Assembly (NCBI GenBank): GCA_001599815.1
Contig: BCIA01000001.1
Location: 1,802,934-1,866,933 of the forward strand
Direction of reading: 5' to 3'
DNA: 64,000 nucleotides
From: Furcasterigmium furcatum
Taxonomy: Eukaryota; Ascomycota; Sordariomycetes; Glomerellales; Plectosphaerellaceae
Part shown: one piece after another, positions 10,842-20,898 of the stretch
Position numbering within the stretch: the first letter of the stretch is position 1
Layout of the letters: every line of letters starts with the position of its first letter
Notes under the pieces: model-generated
What the model was told of the DNA's origin: nothing
Seen by the model: the letters and a program-made list of their open reading frames with translations, nothing else
Database searches by the model: none
Made by a program: the position numbers and the translations under genes

Positions 10842-12338
10842 CTACTCGTTGTCGCCCACGTCCGGTCTTTGGTTCGGCGTGCTGCCGAAGCTCTCCAGCC
10901 CCCTGTGCACCGCCAGTTCGCTCATGCCGGCGTTCTGTATCTGCTGCGCCGGGGACTGGCCGGCTTCGAGGGCTGCGGGAGCCGCACCTCCGCCGCCGCC
11001 CGTAGCCGCCGTGTACTTCTTGCCAGCTTCGTCGAGCAGCCCCTGGACCTCCCCCTCTCGCTGAACGATTGCCTCCCGCTCTGCCCTGAGCTCGTCGACG
11101 CGGTTCTGCTTGCCCTGGAGGGTTGCCTCCATGCCCTGCAGGGTGGCCCTCAGACGCTGTAGGCATCCCTCGAGTTCGGGAAGAGGCGTGATCTTCGCGG
11201 GAACCTGGAGCGCCGCGTCCTTTGCTCGCACCTCCGGCCGGCTGAGGCCATCCATACCGCTGCGGGACTGCGCTGCCTCGAACGCGGCTCGCCGCTCGGC
11301 GTCGCTATCGTCCGATTCCTCGTCCGAGTTGCCCTCCGCCTGCTGGATCTGCTCTTGCATCTCCTTCCGGCGCCGCGCCTTGGCCTCTCGCTCCGCCTTC
11401 TTTCCGAGGGACAGGCCTCCGTCCTCGACAAAGTCGTCGAATCCCTCGCCCAGGTCCTCGTCCTCCGGCACGAGGCGGGTGTCCTCCGACTTCTTGGACG
11501 CGCCGTAGTCGTCCCCGTCGTCAAGGGAGATGAAATCCTGCTCATTGGCGAACCGCGCGCGCCGTTGCTTCCGCTCCTCGATCTCCGTGGCGGATAATAT
11601 GTTGGTCTGCTTTGGAGGTGCGGGGGAGTACTCGCCGTCGTTCACGATGACGGCGCCCTCCAGCTCCGACTCGTCCAGCTCCATCTCGTCCGGGTCCTTG
11701 GTGCGCGCGGCCAGGTTCTGGGGCGTATTGGGCGTCGAGCTCTGAAGTTCGGCGAGGTACTCCTTGCTGTACCTGGGCCGGTCATCCTCGTCGTCGTTGA
11801 ACCTTCGCAGGGGCAGCCGCTGGGTTGGTGTTGCTTTCTTGACGGCGCTGTTCTCTGTCGCTTGTTGGCCTAGGCCGGATTTTCTTGGTGTCGCAAGGGC
11901 AGAATCACCGCCCGCGTCTTCTCTCGGCCCAAAGGATAGCCGCGAGGACGGGCCGCGCTTCTTCTGCTTCGATGAGCCGGAGCGTGCGGCGTTTGGTCGC
12001 CTGACGACGGGGCCATCATCATCGTCATCGTCGGCTGCAGGCTTCGGCGCGGGGGAAGCTGCTGGAGATTCCTCCTCCGCGTCTTCGCTGAAGTTGATAC
12101 TTTTTCGGAGACCCGACTGTCTGAACGGCTTCTTCGTGAACTTGGCCGCCGCCTGCGACGCATCTACACTCGGAACATTAGCCTTGGACGTGGGGATTAG
12201 CACAGCTCGTCGAAGCAGGCATGGATACGTACCGTTCAGGCTGTCCCCGCCGCTCGTCGCGGGTGCCGCTGGCCCGGAGGCCTCGTCATCGTCGACCTTG
12301 ATGACGCGCGCCTTTCTTCGACCGCCGAAAGAGCTCAT
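10842..12338 (-). CDS. NTR2: Nineteen complex-related protein 2 (Ntr2), spliceosome disassembly
   Basis: Ntr2 works with Ntr1 and the helicase Prp43 to release the intron lariat and take the spliceosome apart in the nucleus. Exons 12338-12233 and 12163-10842 give 475 residues. The start MSSFGGRRKARVIKVDDDEAS, the block KPFRQSGLRKSINF, the acidic stretch before VVRRPN, the SSRLSFG motif and a C-terminal region with coiled-coil character (LQRLRATLQGMEATLQG) match the fungal Ntr2 family. The 69-nt intron (GTACGT..GTGTAG) is a multiple of three and stop-free, so retention would only add 23 residues. It diverges from the SmG gene, another splicing factor, with 212 bp between start codons. Confidence 0.87.
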   Translation of the reverse strand: MSSFGGRRKARVIKVDDDEASGPAAPATSGGDSLNGTYPCLLRRAVLIPTSKANVPSVDASQAAAKFTKKPFRQSGLRKSINFSEDAEEESPAASPAPKPAADDDDDDGPVVRRPNAARSGSSKQKKRGPSSRLSFGPREDAGGDSALATPRKSGLGQQATENSAVKKATPTQRLPLRRFNDDEDDRPRYSKEYLAELQSSTPNTPQNLAARTKDPDEMELDESELEGAVIVNDGEYSPAPPKQTNILSATEIEERKQRRARFANEQDFISLDDGDDYGASKKSEDTRLVPEDEDLGEGFDDFVEDGGLSLGKKAEREAKARRRKEMQEQIQQAEGNSDEESDDSDAERRAAFEAAQSRSGMDGLSRPEVRAKDAALQVPAKITPLPELEGCLQRLRATLQGMEATLQGKQNRVDELRAEREAIVQREGEVQGLLDEAGKKYTAATGGGGGAAPAALEAGQSPAQQIQNAGMSELAVHRGLESFGSTPNQRPDVGDNE

Positions 12339-12550
12339 TTTGTACTGAATGTATGGTTGTCGCAAGGTTGAAAGTCCGGGGATGGCGACGATGCTGTGAA
12401 AACGCGACACTGATAAGGCTTATCGACACGTGATGCTGGGTTTTTTGGTGGGGCCTCCTCGAGCTTTCAGGCTGAGGGCGATCGATCGCGTCGCAAAGCT
12501 GCCATCGCCAATATCGTCCTCAGCCTCGTCACTCTACCCCCGCAATCAAG
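12339..12550. promoter_or_regulatory. 212-bp bidirectional promoter of Ntr2 and SmG with GATAAG palindrome
   Basis: This short interval must hold both promoters. At 12412-12424 it has GATAAGGCTTATC, two inverted GATAAG half-sites around a single G, placed near the Ntr2 start. No TATA box is seen on either side. Confidence 0.5.
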
Positions 12551-12997
12551 ATGAAGCCAGCTCAGCCGGAACTCAAGAAGGTATGAATGCGTCACGGTGC
12601 TCTGTGCCTTCTGCGGGCTGCAATCGCTACCCCTGCATCTCCTTCGATGGGCCGTAACTGACTGACGGGTGCTAGTATCTCGAGAAGAGACTGTTCGTGC
12701 AGCTCAACGGCAGCCGCAAGGTCATTGGCATTCTGCGCGGCTACGATGTAAGCTGGGACTCCGGATCTTATACGCAAAACATGGCTGACTTTAGCAGGTC
12801 TTCCTGAACATCGTCCTGGACGAGGCGGTCGAGGAGAAGGACGGCGGCGAGAAGGTCAGGTTAGGCATGGTGGTACGTTGCATCCCCTTCTGCGAACCCA
12901 TCTCCCCAAGCTAATGGCGACGCAGGTCATCCGCGGTAACTCGGTCGTCATGCTGGAAGCACTCGAGAGAATCGGCGGCGACGATCGCCGGGGCTAG
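12551..12997 (+). CDS. Small nuclear ribonucleoprotein G (SmG)
   Basis: SmG is one of the seven Sm proteins that ring U1, U2, U4 and U5 snRNAs. Four exons, 12551-12580, 12676-12747, 12798-12872 and 12926-12997, all in phase 0, give 82 residues. Introns are 95, 50 and 53 nt. Sm1 motif: KRLFVQLNGSRKVIGILRGYD followed by VFLNIVLDEAVE. Sm2 motif: VVIRGNSVVMLEALE. The length is close to the usual 75-80 residues. The second intron ends TAGCAG, a tandem acceptor; use of the downstream AG gives the family-consistent GYDVFLN, while the upstream AG would add one Gln. Confidence 0.94.
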
Positions 12998-13203
12998 ACG
13001 CGCCCTCGCTCGCTCACGTGAGCCCTCCTTTCGACAGACGACGACTTTGGGACATTTTGCACTGGCGTTACGGCATAAAATCTTTGCGACGAGTAGAAGA
13101 AGGGAACTTGGCGGTCATGGTTGGGAAATGATACCAGGCGAAAGCACGAAAGAAGCAGAGCGGGACGAGACCATCGCCCCCGCGATCTACGTACGAGCAA
13201 TCA

Positions 13204-13744
13204 TCAGATTCCCTTTCCGGCCCAGACGTCCGCGTCGAACGCATCCATCATCTTGCCGCCGTAGCTGCGCACCCAGCCCTTGACGCCGCCCCTGAGGATG
13301 AGGGCCTGCACCGTGTCGCCGACCTCGTCAAAGTAGTCCTGCAGCCAGGCTGCAGAGCGAGGGCCTCGGCCGTTGCTGCTCCCTGGGCGGACGTGAGTGA
13401 TGTTGTACGTAACAGGCAGCAATTGCAGGCGGTGACTAACCGCAGTAGAAGATGACTCGTCGTATGCCGGCCTGCTTGACAAGCTGATAGATCACAGGCC
13501 GGGTCTGGTACAGAGTGTGGGCCGGGAGGTTGATGGACGTCGAGATGGTTCCTCCCTCCCAGTCTGTCCGTCTCACGTCGACGAGCAAGAAATCCCTGGC
13601 CGACGAGGCGGGTTGATCGGCCTGCGCCTCGAGCAATTTCAGGACTTCATCCGGCTCAATATGCTCGCATTGGGCCTTGGGTGCAGGAAATGCAGCCCAC
13701 CAAGGCGTTTCCTCCTTCGGGGCCTGATCCTGCGTATCCGCCAT
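13204..13744 (-). CDS. Rhodanese-fold phosphatase / arsenate reductase-like protein (Cdc25/Ych1 type)
   Basis: Exons 13744-13441 and 13382-13204, separated by a 58-nt intron (GTTAGT..CCCAG), give 160 residues. A single rhodanese domain carries the active-site loop C101-GSSNG-R107, split by the intron and restored only by splicing. The six-residue CX5R loop is the Cdc25/Acr2/Ych1 type that handles phosphate or arsenate, not the five-residue loop of sulfurtransferases. LLVDVRRTDWEGG and NLPAHTL are typical earlier motifs. An alternative start at 13774 would add ten residues (MISVLGFGLA). Substrate (phosphoprotein or arsenate) cannot be decided here. Likely cytosolic. Confidence 0.85.
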
Positions 13745-15348
13745 GGCGAGACCAAATCCTAGTACAGAGATCAAAAGTTCCCCGGTCTGACTATATCAGC
13801 AGGGGTGCCAGCTGCGGTGAACGAACCAGCTTCCGGTTCAGGCGCGTTTCCGAGGGGAAATGGGGTGTGGTTGTCACTGTTGCGTTCGCTCAGCGAAAGA
13901 ATGGAGACAAAGCCGAGCTGACCGCCAGCCTGTGAAGCCTCTGCCGGGACTGTTGAACGGCCCTGGTGCCACCACCACACGGGGCTCCGCGGGGTTTCGC
14001 GCCCTGGACTTGCGCCCATTGGCCACCAGCCCGCCCGTTTTTCGGTTTCCAGAAGGCTTCCTCCGCAAGTCTACCGGCCTGCCGTCTTAGCGATAGCGCC
14101 ATGCGAGTGCGGGGACTCCCGGTTACCAAAGCCACTGCTCGGATTTGGTGCCTGGAAGAATGACCAGCGCGATGCAGTTCTGAGCGAGATGTGGTCAGAC
14201 TTGGGTTACATGGCAGCTTGACGGGCTGCTGCCTGGGTCACAAGAAATGTGCCCAGCTCACGGACACCTTGCGTAAGAAACCGCGCAATGTATCTCCGAA
14301 GTTCGAGGGCCAGAGACTCCCGCCGTCGTCAAAGTCTGATGGGCAGAGATGGAACATCGCCAAGGGGAGGGAGGTGGACGGACTCGTCCTCGGGCCCGAG
14401 TGCCTGTTCAAGCCTCTCGCTTCCGCCTACTCCCCCTGGCTAGAGGCTGCAGCAATTCAGGCACGGAGAGCGGCACATTGTTACCCGTTCTTGGATCCTT
14501 CAGGGCTTGACATCTGCAGCAATATTGGCGACCCATATAGCATAGTTATTGACACCCGTCGAAGACCACGGCATGCTGCAGGCGAAATGCGGCCTCTGGC
14601 TGTGCCTTGAGCGCCACGAGAACTGTTCAGACGAGCCGAAGAACCGGCAACGGCTTCACCTCGATGCTGTCCAGACAAACCATGCGTTCGTCCGGTGTTG
14701 ACGACTGCCGGTACGGGCATTTTCTTCCCCGCAAAATTGCAGCGGCCTCGCGGGAGATCCCCGACCTCCCGGCCCGTTTATGCTTATCTCCAGCGAGGAC
14801 CGACAGCGAGTCCGTGACCTTGGTGGGCGCCACTCTACCTCCCCAGGCCTCCCCCTGCGATACGAAGACCGGGCAGGGGAGAAAGCCATGACTACAGGGA
14901 AATGCAACCGCTCAACCATGGAGTTCACAAGGCAGACGGACGGGGTCAACGGCGGACTGCCCGCTAAATAACGCGGGGCCATCCAGGCACAACGGCCACA
15001 ATTAGCGCGCCAGAAGGTCCAAGACCTGCTTTATCAGGCGCCACGGATCGTCACCCGTACGGGACCTTCTACTTTGGGTAAAGGATACTTGCATCCAATA
15101 CGGTTTACGAGCCATGTTCCAGGGCTCAAATGAAGACCATCCGACACCTGCAGGCTCCAGCCCGTCCCTCGTGGCGCCGATGTTGTAAGCCGACTTCCAG
15201 GCTCCGACTAGCCGGCCGAGTTCCAGGCGATGGAAGAATGAACCGACGTCCGGGGCCTTGGCTCAGTATAAGTAGCCCGGGGTCCTTCGGCTCTACATAG
15301 TCCTTGCTGATCACAGACCTTTCTGCTCTGCCCAGGAAGCTCGCCAAT
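13745..15348. other. Long upstream region of the L-amino-acid oxidase
   Basis: No supported gene in 1.6 kb. An AGATAAG-type GATA site lies at 14783-14789 (as CTTATCT), and a TATA box is annotated separately at 15267. Confidence 0.45.
15267..15274 (+). promoter_or_regulatory. TATA box of L-amino-acid oxidase gene
   Basis: TATAAGTA lies 75 nt upstream of the start codon, leaving room for a short 5' leader. It is the clearest core-promoter element near this gene. Confidence 0.5.
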
Positions 15349-17562
15349 ATGACTCGGTGGATCGTCCCTTTCGTTGCTGGCGCCGCTGCCGTGGCCGCCG
15401 CCCCCTCTGGTCTTCCCGTGAGGCTCGAGACGAGATCAGAGATCAAGTCTCGCGTGGCCAATGTCCATGTCGAGTACGAGCGCGAAGTCCAGGGCTCTGT
15501 GACCTTCACCTATGGCCCCTGTTCTTCCAAGGAGCTGCGAGATGTTCACCACACTATCCTGGAGGCCGAAGCCGGTGATAACCACCGTCTCGTGTGGGTT
15601 GTTCCTGAAGATGCCGAGTCCGATGGCTGTCTGCAGGCGTGGGATGAGGACGGGTCTTTGATCGGCCGTAGTGAACCCCAGTCTCTCAAGCATCACTGGA
15701 AGCGCAGAGTGAAGAGGCAGGCTGGTTTGTTGCCCCCGTGTCCCGTTAAAGTTCCTTGCTGACATGCGAAGACGCCATTCATATGACCGAAGAAAATGGC
15801 TTCAGTCCCATCGGTGCCTGGTTCGAGGGTGTCAAGCTGCTGGAGGACAAGCAGCCGAGCCCCGTCGACGTTGAAGCGGCCAAGGCCAAGGAGGTGGCCA
15901 TCGTCGGCGCCGGAATGTCTGGCCTCATGACCTGGCTCATCCTCGAGCAGGCCGGCCTCACTAACGTGTCCATCCTCGAGGGCAGCGAGCGCCTCGGTGG
16001 CCGTGTCCGTACCGAGTATCTCTCGGGCGGGCCTTTCGACTACTCGTACCAGGAGATGGGACCCATGAGATTCCCCTATCAGTACACCAACCCCAGGACC
16101 CAGAAGACGTACAACATCAGCGATCAGCAGATGATCTACCAGCTGGCGGACGAGCTGAACAAGCTCAACGGAAACGACCCGGAGCACTACATCAAGTTCA
16201 TCGAGTGGATCCAGAGCGACCCGAATGGCCTCACGTACTTCAACGACTTCAAGATGCCCAACGGCCTGCCGCCGACTGTTGCCGAGATCGGCTTGAACTC
16301 CTCCCTCGGGCCCATTTCTCAGCCGCTGCCTGAGTCCGCCCAGGCCCTGAACGCCGAGTACAGCGCGCTCTTGCCCGAGTTTGGCAGCGAGATGTTCGAT
16401 CTCGCAGCAAACAACCTGTTCAAGGCCCACGAAGAATGGGTCGAGAACGGCCTGGGCGGGATTGGCGGAGACACCTGGTCCGAGTTTGCCTTCCTCGTGA
16501 ACAACCTCGGCGGCTCCCTCAACGACACGGACGCTCTCGGCATGATGCCCGGGGACCACACTTACTGGTACCTGCTGAACATCCTCGTCTACTTCGTTTT
16601 TGGCGACTGGCGCACCATCGACGGCGGCCTCAACCGCCTGCCGAACGCCTTCGGCCCTCTGCTGGGCGACTCCGTCTCCTTCGGGAAGCGCATCGAGCGC
16701 ATCAAGCACCACTCCTGCAGCAACAGGGTCGAGCTCATCTGGCGGGACGATTTCACCTCCAGGGACTTCAACAACGCCACCTTCGACTACGCCGTCATCT
16801 CGGCCCCCTTCACCGTCGTCCGCGGCTGGCGCATGCCCGAGCTTGGCAGGACCATCACCAACGCCATCCAGAAGATGCCGTACGACACCGCCTGCAAGGT
16901 GGCCCTCGAGTACTCGGAGCGCTTCTGGGAGCAGTACGAGAACCCTATCTTCGGCGGCTGCAGCACGACGACGGACATACCCGGCATCGCGTCCGTCTGC
17001 TACCCGAGCTACAACCTCAACGGCACCGGGCCGGCGACCATCCTGGCGAGCTACTCGACGGGTCACTGGGGCCTGGAGTGGCTGGCGCGTAGCGAGGAGG
17101 AGCACGTCCAGTACGTGCTCGACGCCATGACGGATATCCACGGCGAGGAGACCAGGGCGCTGTACACGGGTAAGTACAAGCGCCAGTGCTGGACGCTCGA
17201 CCCGTTGACCGCTGGCGGGTGGGCGAACCCGACGGTTGGCATGCACCAGCTGTACATTCCCGAGTACCACAAGACGCACAAGAACGTAAGTACACCTCCG
17301 TGGGAGTTCATCTGGAGGACTGCGGTGCTGACAGGCTGTAGATGATCTTCATCGGCGAGCACACATCGATCACCCACGCGTGGGTGTCTGCGGCCGTCGA
17401 GTCGGGCATTCGCGGTGGCGTGCAGCTGCTGCTTGAGCTTGGGCTTGTCGACGAGGCCAACGAGGCTGTTGACAAGTGGATGGCCAGGTGGATTGATATT
17501 GTAAGTCGCAAATGTGCCAGCCGAGAGACGCAGAGATGTGCTAACCACCTGGTGCGCAGTAA
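15349..17562 (+). CDS. Secreted L-amino-acid oxidase (FAD amine oxidoreductase family)
   Basis: This enzyme deaminates L-amino acids to 2-oxo acids with release of ammonia and H2O2. Exons 15349-15724, 15772-17285 and 17342-17500, plus the stop codon alone in a last exon at 17560-17562, give 683 residues. It has a signal peptide, then a pro-region of about 100 residues that ends in two dibasic sites (KR at 118-119 and 122-123). The mature part has IVGAGMSG (about 169-176), ERLGGRVRTEY, GGWANPTVG and a C-terminal FAD motif IFIGEHTSITHAWVSAAVESG. This layout matches fungal prepro L-amino-acid oxidases. If the last intron stayed in, about 29 residues would be added before a stop at 17585. The next gene downstream is a permease of the allantoate type, consistent with nitrogen scavenging. 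Confidence 0.9.
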
Positions 17563-18483
17563 GGGGCGAGTGGGAGGTGATGGTTGAAGCTGCGAGGCAG
17601 TAATCTGGGTTTCTAGATTGGATAGACCTTGCCACAATGCGGAATGCTCCCGTCACCGATTGTTGCTTTGGAAACTTCCCGTGATATTGCGGCCACGAGC
17701 ACAACTCTAGACGCACGCATATGCATGGTGAACGCGTGGTACAAGCTCAGGGGTAGCGTGACGGCGAACGCTTTTAAGGTGTGGCGCCAAGCCACTTCTT
17801 CCAGAGAAATTCCACAGGAAACACTAGAAAAAGACTGCCGGAAGAGCCGCCACGCCGCGACCCGCCGAAGAGCGACGCCCATCTCTGCCAAACGGTACGG
17901 AATAGGGAGGTGAGAAGCACGACATTTGTCAATCAAATAGCCTCAGCGCCTCCAAGCCGTCAGAAAGACCACTTCTGTCGAGAAAACAGTCAATCATCTG
18001 CCGACCCTGACCACAGAATCCCGACACCCTCGACAGTGGCGCCGGCCGCTTGCCCGGGCCAAGCCGCTAACCGAGACATGGCGCGGATGGCATCATCGCC
18101 AGCCAGTCCAAGACGAGCCTCAACGCTGGCAGAGTCCATCTGTTTGCTGTGCTTCTGTGATGGGGGGGAACTTTGGCAGCTATCGGCGGGTCTGGCTGAC
18201 GGCGCCCGGGAATAGATGGGGCGAGGGCAGGTTATCAGCGGGTATCAGTGACTCCAGACGGCGAAAATCCTTTCACGGGCCCTGGCCACGACCCTGAGTG
18301 TCGGGTCCGGGAGACTGGGGCCCCGGGGGCGATTTGATGGTATAAGAGTCACGGACGGGACACCGAGGTGAGAGGTGTGCCTCTCTTTGAGTTCTTCTTT
18401 CTTGCTGAGCCGAACATCAGGTGACGAATCCGTCGCTATTCCGTACAAGTGTTTGCCCCTGAGCCGAACTGTACATTTTGATA
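17563..18483. other. Upstream region of the Dal5-type permease
   Basis: No supported gene. A TATAAGAG element at 18341 is listed separately. Confidence 0.45.
18341..18348 (+). promoter_or_regulatory. TATA box of Dal5-type permease
   Basis: TATAAGAG lies 143 nt before the start codon, a usual distance for a fungal gene with a short leader. Confidence 0.45.
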
Positions 18484-20090
18484 ATGGCCGATGCCGTGGA
18501 AAAGGCACCCGTTCCCGGGTCGCCGAAGACAGATGAGGTGACCCAGGACCCCTACAAGGGAGAGGAGGGCAACAGCTCGACTGTGCTTGACAAGGAGACC
18601 GAGAGGCGGCTGCTGAGGAAGCTCGATATTCGCATCGTCCCAACCCTCATGTGGATTTACCTCATGAACATGATGGATCGAGGTGAGTGACTCCAATCCT
18701 GGTTGGTGATGAGGCAGACGCTGACAGACTTCAAGTCAACATCGGCAACGGCCGTCTGTTCGGCCTCGAGGAAGATCTCAACCTCGTTGGCGACCAGTTC
18801 CAGCTGGCTGTCTCCGTCCTCTTCGTGACTTACTGTGTAAGTCTCCCGCAGGTCTTCTACTATCATCATCCGTGCAGCCAGACTAACACGACCCAGCTCT
18901 TCGAAGCCCCGTCCAACCTGATCATCAAGCGCCTCCAGCCCTCGCGCTACCTCGCGGGCCTCACCCTCGCCTGGGGCTTCATCGCGACCTTCAGCTGCTT
19001 CGTGCAGAACTTCGCCGGCCTGGTCGTCTGCCGTCTCCTGCTGGGCCTGTTCGAGGCCGGCCTCTTCCCCGGCGCGATCCTCTACCTGACCATGTTCTAC
19101 GGCAAGCGCAGCATCGCCCTCCGCATGGCCTACTTCTTCGCCACCTCGGCCTTCTCGGGCGTCGCCGGCGGGCTCGTCGCCTACGGCATCAGCTTCCTCG
19201 ACACCTCCGGCGGCTGGCGCGCCTGGCGCTGGATCATCCTGATCAACGGCATCCCGACCATCATCACGGGCATCCTCATCCCCTTCATCCTCCCCAACAG
19301 CCCCGAGACGGCCAAGTTCCTCACCGAGGAGGACCGCCGCAACCTGCTCCGCATGCAGGAGGCCGAGGTCGGCAAGGCCCGCAACGCCCGCGAGTTCGAC
19401 TGGGCCGACGCCAAGGAGGGTATGACCGACTGGACCGTCTGGGTCTTCAGCGTCGCCCTCTACTGCCTCAACACCATGCTCTATTCCTTCGCGACATTCC
19501 TCCCCACTATTGTCCACGGCCTGGGCACCTGGTCGCCGACGGAGGTGCAGGCCCTCAGCGTGCCCGTGTACTTCGCCGGCGCGGTGGTGTACCTCGTCAA
19601 CGCCCGCCTGAGCGACTACTTCCAGCGCCGCAGCTACTTCATCCTGGGGGGCACGTCCGTCTCCATGATCGGATACTGCATGCTGATCGCCAACAGGGGC
19701 GTGGGGGTCTCGTACGCCGGCTGCTTCTTCGTGGCGATGGGGTGCTACACCGCCGGCGGCATGTCCCTCGCCTGGCTCGCGACGAACAACCCGCGGTACG
19801 GCAAGCGCGCCATGGCCAGCGGCATCCATCTCACGCTGGGCAACGCCTCGGGCGTGGCCGCGCCGTTCCTCTTCCAGCGCGCGTACGGCCCGACGTTCTA
19901 CCCCGGGTACGGCGCGACGATCGGCGTGCTGGCGCTGTCGCTGGTGCTGAACCTGATCCTGCTCTTCCACTTCAAGCGCCAGAACAAGGAGCGTGCGGAG
20001 GGCAAGCAGGACTGGAAGATCGAGGGCAAGACGGAGGAGGAGATCGAGGAGATGGGCGAGAAGAGCCCGCGGTTCAGGTTCACTATTTAG
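18484..20090 (+). CDS. MFS permease, anion:cation symporter (Dal5/allantoate) family
   Basis: Exons 18484-18682, 18736-18836 and 18897-20090, with introns of 53 and 60 nt, give 497 residues. The N-terminus is cytosolic and acidic. RRLLRKLDIRIVPTLMWIYLMNMMDRVNIGNGR is the family's first-helix signature and is only complete after splicing. Later hallmarks are RLLLGLFEAGLFPGAILYL and GWRAWRWI, with FLPNSPETAKFLTEEDR in the loop between the two halves; about twelve membrane segments are expected. Relatives import allantoate, ureidosuccinate, nicotinate or other organic anions with protons at the plasma membrane. The exact substrate is unknown. It follows the amino-acid oxidase on the same strand, 921 bp away. 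Confidence 0.9.
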
Positions 20091-20334
20091 ATTGTCTTGG
20101 AAGATACCCCGTCCGCGAAGCGAATGTAATAGAGACAGCCGTCAATCTTGTGAACATTAATTTTGCGTATATCTGGCTTGCCTTGGGTGTGATACTCGTC
20201 GGAGGGAAGCATCGTCAGTACCTCGGCCGGTCGTTGATCTTCTCATTTGGACTGAGGCAGCCCAATAAGTTAATACGGTCTACCTATGTAAGTAATGTTC
20301 TGTCAGGTCTTCCGTAGTTACACTTCCAAAAAGC

Positions 20335-20341
20335 AAAAAAA
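20335..20341 (-). terminator. Pol III terminator of tRNA-Lys
   Basis: A run of seven T on the minus strand, 34 nt beyond the tRNA 3' end, fits RNA polymerase III termination. Confidence 0.6.
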
Positions 20342-20374
20342 CGAATCGAATCCATTGAGGATCGTCAGGAATTG

Positions 20375-20458
20375 AGCCCGACGTGGGGGTCGAACCCACA
20401 ACCTTGAGATGTGATCTCTGTTAAGAGTCTCACGCTCTACCGATTGAGCTAGCCGGGC
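20375..20458 (-). tRNA. tRNA-Lys (anticodon CTT) with an 11-nt intron
   Basis: On the minus strand the acceptor arm GCCCGGC pairs with GTCGGGC (one G-T pair). The D arm has TAGCTCAATCGGTAGAGC. The anticodon stem TGAGA/TCTCA frames the loop CTCTTAA, so the anticodon is CTT. An 11-nt insert sits at the usual intron position after base 37. The T arm reads GTGGGTTCGACCCCCAC. Without the insert the molecule is 73 nt, the normal size. Box A and box B promoters are internal. Confidence 0.93.
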
Positions 20459-20898
20459 GTCCGGCTGGTTGTTGTGAAAACCCTTCACTCGGTGGGATTA
20501 TGGAGGGTGTAAGTTGTGTGGGAAGATATTGTCTCGATCGAGGGTTTTGCGGCCCGCGCGAGTCGTGGTCTTGTGGGACCATCACCACCAACCAAAAAGG
20601 CCCCAGAGGCGTGCTATACCGGTCTAGTAAATCCATGGATACTTTAGGGGTCCAAGGGTCGTCACTCTGGGGCCCGGGGTCTCGTCGCAGACAAGGGCTT
20701 CCATGTTACACATGTGAGCTTCAATGCTCCGACACGGCTCGGAGGTTACGTCGTGGGATCAGTCTCATACAAAGTTGAGCGACTCCTGCACGATATCGAT
20801 TCCTACTATGAATCTCCTCGCACCACCAACACGACACAGTCGCGCAGTCCCGACCGCTCGGCACACGCCTCGTGGGCCACCGCCTGGGCCTATTCACA
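20459..20898. other. No supported gene between tRNA-Lys and the DAO-family oxidoreductase
   Basis: Short open frames are not supported by composition or motifs. It contains the tRNA upstream flank and the 3' flank of the flavoprotein gene. Confidence 0.4.

Noticed and set aside
11281..12300. Acidic and Ser/Arg-rich long frames on the plus strand opposite Ntr2
   Set aside because: They mirror the Asp/Glu-rich Ntr2 codons and lack any independent support.
15693..17279. 528-codon open frame antisense to the L-amino-acid oxidase
   Set aside because: It arises from the C/G-ending codon bias of the sense gene; it has no motifs and the sense strand has a clear, spliced family match.
18657..19970. 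437-codon frame antisense to the permease
   Set aside because: Shadow of a strongly biased transporter gene; composition is Gly/Glu/Ala-rich with no fold signals.
15349..20090. Amino-acid oxidase plus permease as a gene cluster
   Set aside because: Only two adjacent genes, no regulator or further enzyme; reported only as loosely related.
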